Positions 1-9,400 of a stretch of DNA of 25,317 nucleotides are shown one piece after another. The DNA comes from UBA5336 sp038526245. Lineage in GTDB: Bacteria; Pseudomonadota; Alphaproteobacteria; Caulobacterales; Hyphomonadaceae. Positions within the stretch are counted from its first letter, which is position 1. Each line of letters starts with the position of its first letter. The translations under genes and the position numbers were made by a program. A model generated the notes under the pieces. It searched no databases. It saw only the letters and a list, made by a program, of their open reading frames with translations, and was not told where the DNA came from. The DNA is taken from contig JBCBGZ010000036.1 in assembly GCA_038526245.1 (NCBI GenBank), forward strand, positions 1-25,317. Reading direction: 5' to 3'.

Positions 1-1292
1 GGCCCGCCCGCCGCCTCCGCAAGGCGCTCGACCGCCGCCAATGTGTGGGCATTGTGCGTAGCAAATTGCGGATAGATATCCGGTGCAGCCTGCAGCAGGG
101 CTTTGGCGCAGGCGAGGTAAGACAGGTCTGTGCCCGGCTTCGTGGTGAACACGGGGAAATTCGGGAACCCCATCTCCTGGGCATGTTTGATTTCCGTGTC
201 CCAGTAAGCGCCTTTGACCAGCCGCACCATCAGTCGTCGCCGACTGCGCCGGGCCAGATCGACGATAGTCTCGACAACGCCCAGCGCGCGTTTCTGGTAG
301 GCCTGCACGGCCAGACCCAGACCGGTCCATCCATCCAGTTCGGGCGCCGTGCAAAGCCGCTCGAGCAGCTTCAGAGAGATCACAAGCCGGTCGGCTTCTT
401 CCGCATCCAGGCAGAGGTTGATGTTGGCCTGGGCCGCCATGGTGCAAAGGTGCAGCAGCTTCGGATAAAGCTCCGCCATGACCCGCGCCTCGTGCAGCGC
501 GTCGTAGCGCGGATGCAGCGCAGACAGCTTGACCGACACGCCGGAGCCCACCTCGGGCGCCGCCGGGCCGCTATCGGTTGCCGCAACTGCTTCAATGGCG
601 CGCTCATAGGCGGCGAAGTACCGCTCCGCATCGGCCGCCGTGCGCGCCCCCTCGCCCAGCATGTCAAAACTGAAATGGGCCGCCTCGCCGCGTGTCACCA
701 TCCGCGCGCCGCGCTTCATGGCGGCCTCGACGCTGCGGCCCAGCACGAATTGCTCGCCCATGATCCGCATGGCCTGCATCATCGCCGCGCGAATTACCGG
801 CTCGCCACTTTCCCGCACCAGCGAGGAGACAAACGCTCGCGGCCCCTTCTGGGCACTGTTTGGCGCGCCGATGACACGCCCGGTGAGCATCAGCCCCCAG
901 GTCGACGCATTCACAAGCCAGCTTTCCGATTGCCCTCGGTGGCTGCCCCAATCGCCCGACCGGATCTTTTCGGCAATCAACTCGTCTCGGGTCTCAGCAT
1001 CGGGCACGCGAAGCAGCGCCTCAGCCAGGCACATAAGCGCGAGCCCTTCGGAGTTCGACAGACCGAACTCTTCCAGGAAGCTCTCCATCATGCCCTTGCG
1101 GCGCCCTGCCCGGCGCGCTTTTTCAACTAGCTCGAGCCCTCGCCGCAATGCGGCAGCCCGGCCGGCCTCGTCAAAGTGCAGCGCCTCAATCAGGCCGGCG
1201 ACATGGGCCTCTTCGTCCACAAATTTGTGCGCGTCCAACTCGTCCCAGTTTATTGAAAAACTGTCTGTTGTGGCTGGGATAGGCTGGGGCAT
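1..1292 (-). CDS. putA: Bifunctional proline dehydrogenase / glutamate-semialdehyde dehydrogenase PutA, N-terminal part (runs off the left edge)
   Basis: The first 430 residues are present. The likely start is the ATG at 1292, preceded by an AGGA-type ribosome-binding site. The proline dehydrogenase barrel is clear in its second half: a VSVKLSALHPRY strand near residues 252-263, an LDAEEADRL segment near 295-303, the RLVKGAYWD flavin-site motif at 357-365 and QFATHNAHT at 409-417. In the PutA family this FAD domain oxidises proline to pyrroline-5-carboxylate, and a C-terminal aldehyde dehydrogenase, here beyond the window, completes conversion to glutamate. The protein begins directly with the helical arm (residues 1 to about 130) and has no ribbon-helix-helix head, so it should not repress its own gene as E. 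coli PutA does. No putR-like regulator is adjacent. That the aldehyde dehydrogenase half exists is inferred from the family; a proline-dehydrogenase-only protein cannot be excluded. Confidence 0.93.
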   Translation of the reverse strand, partial: MPQPIPATTDSFSINWDELDAHKFVDEEAHVAGLIEALHFDEAGRAAALRRGLELVEKARRAGRRKGMMESFLEEFGLSNSEGLALMCLAEALLRVPDAETRDELIAEKIRSGDWGSHRGQSESWLVNASTWGLMLTGRVIGAPNSAQKGPRAFVSSLVRESGEPVIRAAMMQAMRIMGEQFVLGRSVEAAMKRGARMVTRGEAAHFSFDMLGEGARTAADAERYFAAYERAIEAVAATDSGPAAPEVGSGVSVKLSALHPRYDALHEARVMAELYPKLLHLCTMAAQANINLCLDAEEADRLVISLKLLERLCTAPELDGWTGLGLAVQAYQKRALGVVETIVDLARRSRRRLMVRLVKGAYWDTEIKHAQEMGFPNFPVFTTKPGTDLSYLACAKALLQAAPDIYPQFATHNAHTLAAVERLAEAAGG

Positions 1293-1400
1293 GGCGATCT
1301 TTTCCTACGGGTCTTTTCGCGAGACCATACTGCACCAGAGTTTGCAACACAGCGCGATCCTTTGTATCGCCCCTGAGGCGGGAAAACCGGCGAGGCTGTA
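1293..1400. promoter_or_regulatory. Divergent intergenic region between putA and the GT4/trehalose genes
   Basis: These 108 bases separate two genes reading outward, so they must hold or border both promoters. For the rightward gene a weak sigma-70-like pair can be drawn, TTGCAA at 1342-1347 and TATCGC at 1365-1370 with a 17-base spacer; the -10 box matches the consensus poorly, so this is only a candidate. I see no convincing operator palindrome or riboswitch-like structure. Confidence 0.35.
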
Positions 1401-2516
1401 ATGAAAATCATGCTGGTCACCGACGCATGGGACCCACAGGTCAATGGCGTCGTGACAACGATGAAACGCGTTATCGCTGAGACGGAGGCCATGGGCCACG
1501 AATGGGCGATTGTATCCCCAGCTGACGGATTCCCGACAATCCCCCTGCCGACCTATTCGGAAATCAAGCTGGCGCTCTTTGCCCGGCGCAAGATTGAGGA
1601 CAGGTTTCACGAGTTTGAACCTGACGCCGTCCACATCGTCACCGAAGGCACGCTGGGCATGGCCGCGCGGGCCATGTGCATCAAGCTCAAGCACCCGTTC
1701 TCGACCGCCTATCACACACGGTTTCCAGAATATGTCTCCGCACGCATGCCGATCCCGGTGAGTTGGGGCTACAGTTTTGTGCGCTGGTTCCATAAATACT
1801 CCGGCAAAGTGATGGTGCCGACGCCGTCCATGGTCGAGGAACTCGATGGACGCGGCTTCCGCAACACGGTCGCCTGGTCGCGCGGAGTTGATACGGAGCG
1901 CTTCCACCCTTCCAGACGCGTTGAGGAAGGCGCCGAGGGAGATCCGTTCGAAGGCCTGCCACGCCCCATTTTCATCAATGTGGGCCGCGTGGCGGTCGAG
2001 AAGAACATCGAGGCTTTCCTCACATGCGACCTGCCCGGCAGCAAGGTGGTGGTCGGCGACGGTCCCCATCTGGAAACGCTGAAGCAGAAGTTTCCGAATG
2101 CGACCTATACCGGCGCCAAATTTGACGACGAACTGGCAACAATGTTCGCGAGCGCCGATGTCTTTGTCTTCCCAAGCCTCACCGACACGTTCGGCCTCGT
2201 GGTTCTCGAAGCCATGGCATCTGGCACCCCAGTATCAGCGTTTGACGCGACAGGCCCGCGCGACGTGATCCCCGGCTCTGGCGCAGGGCTGATCGCCAAG
2301 GACGCATCCGGCCTGGCTGAGGCTTCAATCGGCTGCCTCGACCTTCACCGTGCCCGCTGCCGTGAATATGCTGAAGGGTATAGCTGGCGCGCCTGCGCGG
2401 AAGATTTCGTGGAAAACCTGCAACCTCTCCCAGCGCCAGAGCACAAACGGTTCTGGCAAAAGATCCGACTCATCCGCCGCGGCCGCAACGCGAAAGTCAG
2501 CGAACCCAGCGTTTAA
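1401..2516 (+). CDS. GT4-family glycosyltransferase (SqdX/MgtA-like)
   Basis: A 371-residue GT-B fold retaining glycosyltransferase with a GAGG ribosome-binding site before ATG 1401. The N-terminal acceptor domain opens with MKIMLVTDAWDPQVNGV, the entry signature of the sulfolipid/glycolipid and mannosyltransferase branch of GT4. The donor domain shows GRVAVEKN (phosphate-binding Arg and Lys), VVGDGP, and SLTDTFGLVVLEAMASG, the E-x7-E element with Asp at the first position, as is common in MgtA-like enzymes. The final 30 residues are basic. Related enzymes add glucose, mannose or sulfoquinovose to diacylglycerol or similar lipid acceptors at the cytoplasmic membrane; donor and acceptor here cannot be read from sequence. 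It lies 81 bases upstream of otsA on the same strand, so co-transcription with the trehalose genes is plausible but unproven. Confidence 0.85.
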   Translation: MKIMLVTDAWDPQVNGVVTTMKRVIAETEAMGHEWAIVSPADGFPTIPLPTYSEIKLALFARRKIEDRFHEFEPDAVHIVTEGTLGMAARAMCIKLKHPFSTAYHTRFPEYVSARMPIPVSWGYSFVRWFHKYSGKVMVPTPSMVEELDGRGFRNTVAWSRGVDTERFHPSRRVEEGAEGDPFEGLPRPIFINVGRVAVEKNIEAFLTCDLPGSKVVVGDGPHLETLKQKFPNATYTGAKFDDELATMFASADVFVFPSLTDTFGLVVLEAMASGTPVSAFDATGPRDVIPGSGAGLIAKDASGLAEASIGCLDLHRARCREYAEGYSWRACAEDFVENLQPLPAPEHKRFWQKIRLIRRGRNAKVSEPSV

Positions 2517-2597
2517 GATCACCCAAGCCCAGATAGGATTCGGCAGGCGTACCGAAGCGCACTACAGTTCCATGAATTGGGGTGACATGAGGACGCC

Positions 2598-3971
2598 ATG
2601 GGACGACTGATCGCTGTATCAAACCGAACCGCAGCCGACCCGAGCGCACGGGCTGGGGGGCTGGCCGTCGCCGTTTGGGAATCCCTGAAAGAAACCGGAG
2701 GCATCTGGTTTGGCTGGTCCGGCGAAGTGGTGGAGGAAGCGCCGCGCGGCGTAGAAGTGGTTCGAGATGAGGGCGTAGAATTTGTCCTCACCGACCTGAC
2801 GGAGCAGGAACACCACGACTATTACCTGAGCTACTCCAACTCCACGCTCTGGCCCATTTTCCACTACCGGATCGATCTCGCCTCCTTCGATTCCGATGCG
2901 TTCAACGCCTACGCCAGCGTCAACCAGAAGATCGCCAAACTAGTGGCAGACCGCGTGGAGGATGGCGACACGGTCTGGGTCCATGACTACCACTTCCTCC
3001 TGCTGGGAGACTATTTGCGACGTAGCGGCTGGGAAGGCCCGATTGGCTTTTTTCTGCATATCCCGTTTCCGCCACCTGAAGTGTTCCGCGCCTTGCCGGA
3101 GCACCAGTGGATTGCACGCGCCATGTGCAGCTATTCCGTGCTCGGCTTTCAATCCAAACAGGACCAGCTGAACTTCATCCGATACCTGGTTGAAGACTGC
3201 AAAGGCACCGCCCTGGACAATGACGTCGTCGAGGTGTTTGCGACGAGGGTGAAGGTCGCGTGCTACCCCATCGGGATTGATGCCGAGAGCTTTGCGGCTG
3301 CCGCAGGATCGGAGAATGCGCAGATTGCATCTGAGCGCATCGGCCGTTTTCTGGGCGGGCGATCCCTGGTAATCGGCGTTGACCGGATGGACTATTCCAA
3401 GGGGCTGCCTGAGCGGTTTGAAGCCGTTGGAAAATTGTTCGACGACTATCCCGAGCTCCACGGAAAAGTCTCGGTCACGCAGGTCGCGCCGCCGTCTCGC
3501 AGCAAGGTCGAGGAATACCGTCAGTTGCGCCAGCAGCTCGATTCCCTGGCGGGGCGGATCAATGGCGACTATGGCGACCTTGACTGGATTCCGCTGCGCT
3601 ATCTCGCCCGCTCCTACGACCGGGAAGAACTAGCGGGTCTCTTCCGAACAGCCAGCGTCGCACTGGTCACCCCCCTGCGCGATGGGATGAACCTGGTGGC
3701 GAAAGAATTCGTCATGGCCCAGGACCCGGAAGACCCCGGCGTGCTCATCCTGTCAGAATTCGCTGGCGCCGCCGAACAGCTCACCGCGGCGCTGATCGTG
3801 AACCCCCATGACACCGGCAAGCTGGCCGAGACCATCAAGATGGCGATCGAAATGCCGCTGGAGGAGCGCCTCATGCGTTGGCAGCAATTGCGCGAGATCG
3901 TCACAAATCAGGACGTGCGTTGGTGGCGCACCCTGTTTCTGAATGATCTGGTTGATCTGCCCACCGGTTAG
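2598..3971 (+). CDS. otsA: Trehalose-6-phosphate synthase (GT20)
   Basis: Catalyses UDP-glucose plus glucose-6-phosphate to trehalose-6-phosphate in the cytoplasm. The 457 residues match the usual OtsA length. Family landmarks appear in order: SNR at 8-10, GGLAVAV at 20-26, the NSTLWPIFHYR segment near 81-91, WVHDYHF at 127-133, FFLHIPFPPPE at 151-161, VDRMDYSKG at 261-269 (phosphate-binding Arg263 and Lys268) and TPLRDGMNLVAKE at 358-370 (Asp362, Glu370). All glucose- and UDP-contacting residues known from E. coli OtsA that I can place are retained. The ATG at 2598 follows a GAGGA ribosome-binding site by six bases. It is followed 16 bases later by otsB (if otsB starts at 3988), and the otsA-otsB-GH15 order points to a single transcription unit. 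Confidence 0.96.
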   Translation: MGRLIAVSNRTAADPSARAGGLAVAVWESLKETGGIWFGWSGEVVEEAPRGVEVVRDEGVEFVLTDLTEQEHHDYYLSYSNSTLWPIFHYRIDLASFDSDAFNAYASVNQKIAKLVADRVEDGDTVWVHDYHFLLLGDYLRRSGWEGPIGFFLHIPFPPPEVFRALPEHQWIARAMCSYSVLGFQSKQDQLNFIRYLVEDCKGTALDNDVVEVFATRVKVACYPIGIDAESFAAAAGSENAQIASERIGRFLGGRSLVIGVDRMDYSKGLPERFEAVGKLFDDYPELHGKVSVTQVAPPSRSKVEEYRQLRQQLDSLAGRINGDYGDLDWIPLRYLARSYDREELAGLFRTASVALVTPLRDGMNLVAKEFVMAQDPEDPGVLILSEFAGAAEQLTAALIVNPHDTGKLAETIKMAIEMPLEERLMRWQQLREIVTNQDVRWWRTLFLNDLVDLPTG

Positions 3972-3987
3972 CGCCAAGCCTGCCGCC

Positions 3988-4716
3988 ATGACTTCAAAGC
4001 CCTCTTCCTTGCCGCCGTTGACGGATCAGGTCGCCCTCTTCCTGGATTTCGACGGCACGCTGGCGCCCATCCAGGACGACCCCGAAACGGTCGCCCTGCC
4101 GGAGGGTGGCGGCGATCTGCTTGAAGCACTGGCACACCGTCTGGGCGGTGCTCTGGTCGTCATCAGTGGGCGCGATATTCGCGATCTCAGCAAGCGTGTG
4201 CCCCACACGCTCTGGCGCGCCGGAGGACACGGGCTGGAAACCTGCGCGCCCGGCGAAGCGCCCGGCTCTGAGCCACCCGCTGGTCCCGTTGCCCTCGCTG
4301 AATCCCTTGCAGAGATCGTCGCCGAACATCCCGGCACGCGTCTTGAACCCAAAGGCGCCGTATTCGCGATCCATTACCGCGCAGCGCCGCATCAGGGACC
4401 ATCCCTTCAGGCGGCGCTCGCGCCGATTGCGGGCGAAATGGAAGACTACAAGCTGCAAAGTGGAAAAATGGTGTTCGAGCTGAAACCCACCGCTGCCAAT
4501 AAGGGCAAAGCCCTGGCCCGCATCATGGCGCTGCCTGACTTTGCAGGCCGAACGCCGATCATGGTCGGCGATGATACAACCGATGAAGACGCGATGACCG
4601 TCGCGGCGCAGCTCGGCGGATATGGGATCAAGGTCGGCGCCGGAGACACCGTCGCCCATCACCGCGTTGATGCGCCGGAGGATGTTTTCGCCTGGCTGAA
4701 GGAGTGCGCAGAATGA
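3988..4716 (+). CDS. otsB: Trehalose-6-phosphate phosphatase (HAD superfamily)
   Basis: Removes the phosphate from trehalose-6-phosphate. With the start at 3988 the protein has 242 residues, typical for OtsB. HAD motif I is LFLDFDGTL (nucleophile Asp20, acid/base Asp22), followed by VVISGRD near 57-63, GHGLE near 80-84, a KGKAL lysine region near 172-176 and motif IV GDDTTDED at 194-201. The cap domain lies between about 100 and 170. A longer form could begin at an in-frame ATG at 3943 inside otsA, but its extra residues are not family-like; neither start has a strong ribosome-binding site, so coupling to otsA termination at 3971 is likely. Its stop overlaps the next gene's ATG (ATGA at 4713-4716). 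Confidence 0.94.
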   Translation: MTSKPSSLPPLTDQVALFLDFDGTLAPIQDDPETVALPEGGGDLLEALAHRLGGALVVISGRDIRDLSKRVPHTLWRAGGHGLETCAPGEAPGSEPPAGPVALAESLAEIVAEHPGTRLEPKGAVFAIHYRAAPHQGPSLQAALAPIAGEMEDYKLQSGKMVFELKPTAANKGKALARIMALPDFAGRTPIMVGDDTTDEDAMTVAAQLGGYGIKVGAGDTVAHHRVDAPEDVFAWLKECAE

Positions 4717-6485
4717 GCGGTGGTCTGGAACTCGGCATTCTTGGAAATGGCACCGTCGCTGCCCTCGTTGACGCACAGGCCTCCGTGACCTGGATGTGTC
4801 TGCCGCGCCTGGATGGCGAGCCCATATTCAACACCCTGCTCGGCGGAAACGGAGCCTTCACCGTTCAACTGGATGGCCTCTCGAAAAGCCATCAGAGCTA
4901 CGTCAAGAATACAGCGATCCTCGAGACCATCCTCGAAGCCGAAGACGGCTCAAGTGTGCGCGTGACGGACTTCGCCCCGAGATTTGAAGATCGCGGGCGC
5001 ATGTTTCGCCCGGCCTCGATTGTTCGGATCATCGAACCCATTCGCGGCATGCCAAAGATCACCGTTTCGGTGCGCGCAGAAACGGGCTACGGCGCCACCG
5101 CCATGCACCGACGTCGCGGCGTAACCCATATCAGTTTCGAGGATGAGACCAGCGGGTTCCGCGTTACGACCAATGCACCCGTATCCTACGTGATGGATGA
5201 ACGGGAATTTGTTCTCGATGGCCCGATCAGCTTTATCCTTGGTCCCGACGAGTCCCTGTCGGACAATCCAGTGGACATGGCCGCAAACTGGCTCCAGCGC
5301 ACCCAGAACAATTGGCTCGATTGGTCTCGCCGTCTGGCCACGCCGCCCGAATGGCAGGATGCCGTTATCCGCGCCGCGATCACGCTGAAACTTTGCGTCT
5401 ATGAAGAAACCGGCGGCATTGTTGCGGCGCTGACCACATCGATTCCAGAGCATGAGGGCTCCGAACGCAACTGGGACTACCGCTTCTGTTGGTTGCGCGA
5501 TGCCTATTTTACAGTCACGGCGCTGAACCGGCTTTCGGCTGTCGGAACGCTGGAACGCTACCTCGCCTATCTGCGCAACACCGTGGCCCAGACCAAGGGC
5601 GGGCACATCCAACCCGTGTTCGGCATCGCGCTGGAGAACGACTTGTCTGAATCCTTCGCAGACGCCCTGCCCGGCTATCGCGGTATGGGCCCCGTTCGCG
5701 TTGGCAATCAGGCCGCCGAACATATCCAGCATGATGTCTACGGTCACGTCATCCTCGGCGCGAGCCAGGCTTTCTTCGACGAGCGCCTGTTCGCCAAGGC
5801 CGGAAAACTCGAATTTGAGCATTTCGAACAGGTCGGCGAGCGGGCCTACCAAGTCTACCTCACCCCCGATGCCGGGATCTGGGAGTTTCGCGGCATCGCC
5901 CACATCCACACATCCTCGGCGATCATGTGCTGGGCCGCTTGCGATCGCCTCGCCCGCATCGCGGAGCATCTGGACCTGACAGACCGCGCCGCGCTTTGGC
6001 ACAGCCGTGCCGGAGAAATGCGAGATATCATCCTGGAGAAAGCCTGGAGCGAGGAGCGCCAGGCCTTCACCGGTGCCTTCGGCGGAGATGCGCTGGATGG
6101 CTCGGTTCTGCTGATGGCGGAGATTGGGTTTATCGACCCAATGGACCCAAGATATGTGAAGACGGTGGAGCGGATCGACGAGGAATTGCGCGAAGGCAAC
6201 CATGTCTACCGCTACCGCGTCGAGGACGATTTCGGGAAACCCAAGACCGCCTTCACCGCCTGCACATTCTGGCACATTGATGCGCTCGCGCGGATCGGGC
6301 GCAAAGACGACGCCCGCGCCATGTTTGAAGCCGTTTTGGCCAAACGCACGTCCCTCGGCCTGCTCTCTGAGGACATTGATACGGAGACTGGCGAGCTCTG
6401 GGGCAACTTCCCCCAGACCTATTCCATGGTCGGTATTATCAATGCGGCTGCGCGCCTCAGCCAGTCCTGGGAAGAAACGGTCTGA
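4713..6485 (+). CDS. Glycoside hydrolase family 15 protein (glucoamylase or GH15-type trehalase)
   Basis: A 590-residue cytoplasmic protein (no signal peptide) with an N-terminal beta-sandwich (about 1-200) followed by the alpha/alpha-barrel. The barrel carries TTSIPEHEGSERNWDYRFCWLRDA at about 241-264 (substrate-site Trp, Asp and Arg), the general acid Glu391 in DAGIWEFRG and the general base Glu553 in LLSEDID, closing with GNFPQTYSMVGIINAA. ATG 4713 is chosen because GGAG at 4701-4704 lies eight bases upstream and the start overlaps the otsB stop by four bases; an in-frame GTG at 4704 overlaps that ribosome-binding site. GH15 enzymes release glucose from alpha-glucans, and actinobacterial members include trehalases. 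Context with otsAB favours trehalose or a trehalose-derived glucoside as substrate, but this is inference. It ends three bases from the convergent RND pump gene. Confidence 0.9.
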   Translation: MSGGLELGILGNGTVAALVDAQASVTWMCLPRLDGEPIFNTLLGGNGAFTVQLDGLSKSHQSYVKNTAILETILEAEDGSSVRVTDFAPRFEDRGRMFRPASIVRIIEPIRGMPKITVSVRAETGYGATAMHRRRGVTHISFEDETSGFRVTTNAPVSYVMDEREFVLDGPISFILGPDESLSDNPVDMAANWLQRTQNNWLDWSRRLATPPEWQDAVIRAAITLKLCVYEETGGIVAALTTSIPEHEGSERNWDYRFCWLRDAYFTVTALNRLSAVGTLERYLAYLRNTVAQTKGGHIQPVFGIALENDLSESFADALPGYRGMGPVRVGNQAAEHIQHDVYGHVILGASQAFFDERLFAKAGKLEFEHFEQVGERAYQVYLTPDAGIWEFRGIAHIHTSSAIMCWAACDRLARIAEHLDLTDRAALWHSRAGEMRDIILEKAWSEERQAFTGAFGGDALDGSVLLMAEIGFIDPMDPRYVKTVERIDEELREGNHVYRYRVEDDFGKPKTAFTACTFWHIDALARIGRKDDARAMFEAVLAKRTSLGLLSEDIDTETGELWGNFPQTYSMVGIINAAARLSQSWEETV

Positions 6486-6488
6486 CCG

Positions 6489-9400
6489 CTACTCCGCAGG
6501 CGTTGCATCGGCATTCGCCTCGGCTTCAAGTCGGCGCGCGACATCTCCCGGCGAGCCGGACCCGCGCGCAATCAGGGCATAGGCCGTTGGCACGAACAGA
6601 ACCGTAACGACAACTGCGGCGACGACACCGTAAAGAATGACGACACCGATGGCGCTCCGGGTCTCGGCCCCAGCCCCGCTGGAAAGGATCAGAGGCAACG
6701 CCCCGGCCGCCGTGGTGAGTCCTGTCATCACGATCGGACGCAGGCGCGCCATCGCTGCTTCCTTCAAGGCGGCGTGGAATTGCTCGCCCTGATCGCGGAG
6801 CTGGTTGGCAAACTCAACGATCAGAATGCCATTCTTCGCCGCGAGGCCCACCAGCATGATCAAACCAATCTGGGTGTAGATATTCAGACTGTTTCCCGTC
6901 AGCCAAAGCCCCAGCAAACCGCCCGCGAGGGTCGCCGGAACGCAGAGCATGATGATCACGGGATGGCGATAGCTCTCAAACTGAGCAGCCAAAACGAGGA
7001 AGACAATCACCAGGCCAATGACAAACACAAACAGGATGGACGAGCCCGACGTCTTGAAATCCAGGGACTGCCCCTTGAAATCAATCGTCGCCTCCATCGG
7101 CAACACATCGCGTGCAGTCTCCTGCATCGCATCGAGGACTTCGCCCAGCGAAGCCCCGGGCGCGAGACCCGCTTCAATCGTGATGGCACGCACCCGGTTG
7201 TAGCGGTTGAGCGTGGGGCTGTCGGCAATCGCCTGAACCGAGATCAGGTTTGACAGCGGGATCAGTTGGGCAGAGCGGGCAGAGCGAACATAAATATTCT
7301 CCACATCGTTTGGCGTGTTCTGATCGGAGCGCAGTCCCTCCAGAATGACGTCATACTCTTCGCCATTTTCAATGTAGGTGGTCACACGCCGGGAGCCGAG
7401 CATGGTCTGCAGCGTGCTGCCAATGTCCGCGACAGTCACGCCGAGGTCGGCGGCCCGGTCATAATCCACCTTAATCCGGTATTGGGGTTGGGTTTCCTTG
7501 TAGTCCCAGTCGATATCCACCAGACCCGGATTGTTCTCTTCCAGCGCCGCGACATAGGTATCGCGCCACTGTGTGAGGACCTCATAGCTCGGGCCACCGA
7601 TCACAAACTGGACGGGCTTGCCGGTGCCCCCGCCCAGCCCCTGGCGCATTCTCGCGAACCCGCGCACGCCCGGAAGATCCGAGAGGCGGCGGTTGATTTC
7701 ACCGATGATTTCATCCGCCGGTCGCCGCTCGCTCCAATCATTCAGGACCACGATCGTGAACGCCTGATTGAATGAGGAGGATCCAAAACCCGGCGCGCGA
7801 ATGAGGAGGCGATTGACTTCCGGCGGGTTCCCGTCCTGGCTTTCCGTGTAGGGCAGAAGGCGCCGTTCAATCTCATCTATATACCGTTCCATATAGGCGT
7901 AAGACGCGCCCTGGGGACCGCGCACAGCGACGAAGAACGCGCCGCGATCCTCCCGCGGGACGTACTCTTCCTCCACGGTTTGAGACAGCTGCCAGGCGCC
8001 AGCGAAGAGGCTCAAAAGCAGCACACCCATCAGGATTGGCCGCAGGATGATCCGGTCAAGCAACCAGCCGTAGCCCAACCGAATGACTCCAAAGCCGGTG
8101 TCCACGGCGCGCGGGATCGCCGAGAGGAGCGAGGTCTTTTCGCTCGAGGGTTTGACCAGTTTAGACGCCATCATCGGTGTCAGGGTCAGCGCGAGCAAAC
8201 TGGAAAAGACGACCGCCGCTGAAATGGTCAGGGCGAACTCCGTAAACAGGCGGCCCACATCGCCTTGCAGGAAGGTGATGGGCACGAATACCGCCACAAG
8301 AACAAGTGTTGTCGCGACAACGGCGAAGCCCACTTGCCGTGTCCCCCTGAAGGCGGCCACGAGAGGTGTCTCACCATAGGCATTCATTCGCCGGGAGATG
8401 TTTTCCAGCACAACAATGGCGTCATCCACGACGAGCCCGATCGCCAGCACCAGCGCCAACAAGGTCAGCAAATTGATCGAAAGTCCCAAAGCGTAGAGCA
8501 CGATAAACGTGGCGACGATCGATATCGGAACGGTGATTGCCGGAATGATTGTGGCTCGCAGGCTCCCCAGAAAGAGGAAGATCACAAGCGTAACGAGGCC
8601 GACGGCAATGAGGAGTGTGTTGAAGACCTCGCGGATCGACGCCGAGATGAACACCGAGCTGTCGAAGCTGCGCGCGATGACCATGCCTTCCGGCAAAGTC
8701 TCATTCAGGCGGTCCGCGAGATCTTTTGCGGCGTTCGCCACATCGACGGTATTGGCTGTGGATTGTTTTACAATACCGAGGCCCACCATGGGCACGCCGT
8801 TGCCGCGGAACATGTTTCGGTCTTCGACGGTTCCGCGTTCGACTCGCGCCACATCGCCCAACCGGACGAGGTAATCGTCGCCTTCGGCTATCACCAGTTC
8901 GGCAAAGTCCTGGGGCGTTTGAAAGGTCCGGTCGATGCGTACGGTGTATGCACGCGTCTGGGATTCAATCTGGCCCGCCGGCGCTTCGATATTCTCCCGG
9001 CGCAGGGCTTGTTCAATGTCATTCACCGTCAGGCCGCGCGCCGCGAGCGCGCGCCGGTCGATCCAGACGCGGAGTGCATAGTTTCGAGAGCCTCCAACGC
9101 GCACGCGGGCAACCCCATCCAGGGCGGAAAAACGGTCGACCAGATAGCGGTCGGCATAGTCTGAAAGCTCTGGCGTCGTCAGGTTTTCAGCGGCCAAATT
9201 CAGCCAGATGATCACGTCGTCATTGGAGTCCGCCTTCTCGACCTCTGGCGGGTCAGCTTCTTCCGGAAGATTGTCCAGGACGCCTGAGATACGATCACGG
9301 ATATCATTTGCGGCAACATCAATGTCCTGATTCACGCCAAATTCGATTGAGATGCGTGAGCGGCCATCGGAGGAATTGGAGTTGATGAAACGGATACCCT

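Noticed and set aside
45..1130. A long plus-strand open frame (361 codons)
   Set aside because: It is antisense to putA, whose minus frame has unmistakable proline dehydrogenase motifs; the plus-strand translation is low in family-like order and rich in His/Arg/Gln.
3943..3987. Earlier otsB start inside otsA
   Set aside because: It adds 15 hydrophobic residues not seen in OtsB proteins and has no ribosome-binding site; it remains formally possible.
4950..6275. A 441-codon minus-strand open frame
   Set aside because: It is the antisense shadow of the GH15 gene, which has both catalytic glutamates in frame; no ribosome-binding site or recognisable domain was found.
6486..6488. Bidirectional terminator between GH15 and the RND pump
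   Set aside because: Only three bases separate the stops and I found no convincing hairpin in either 3' end.
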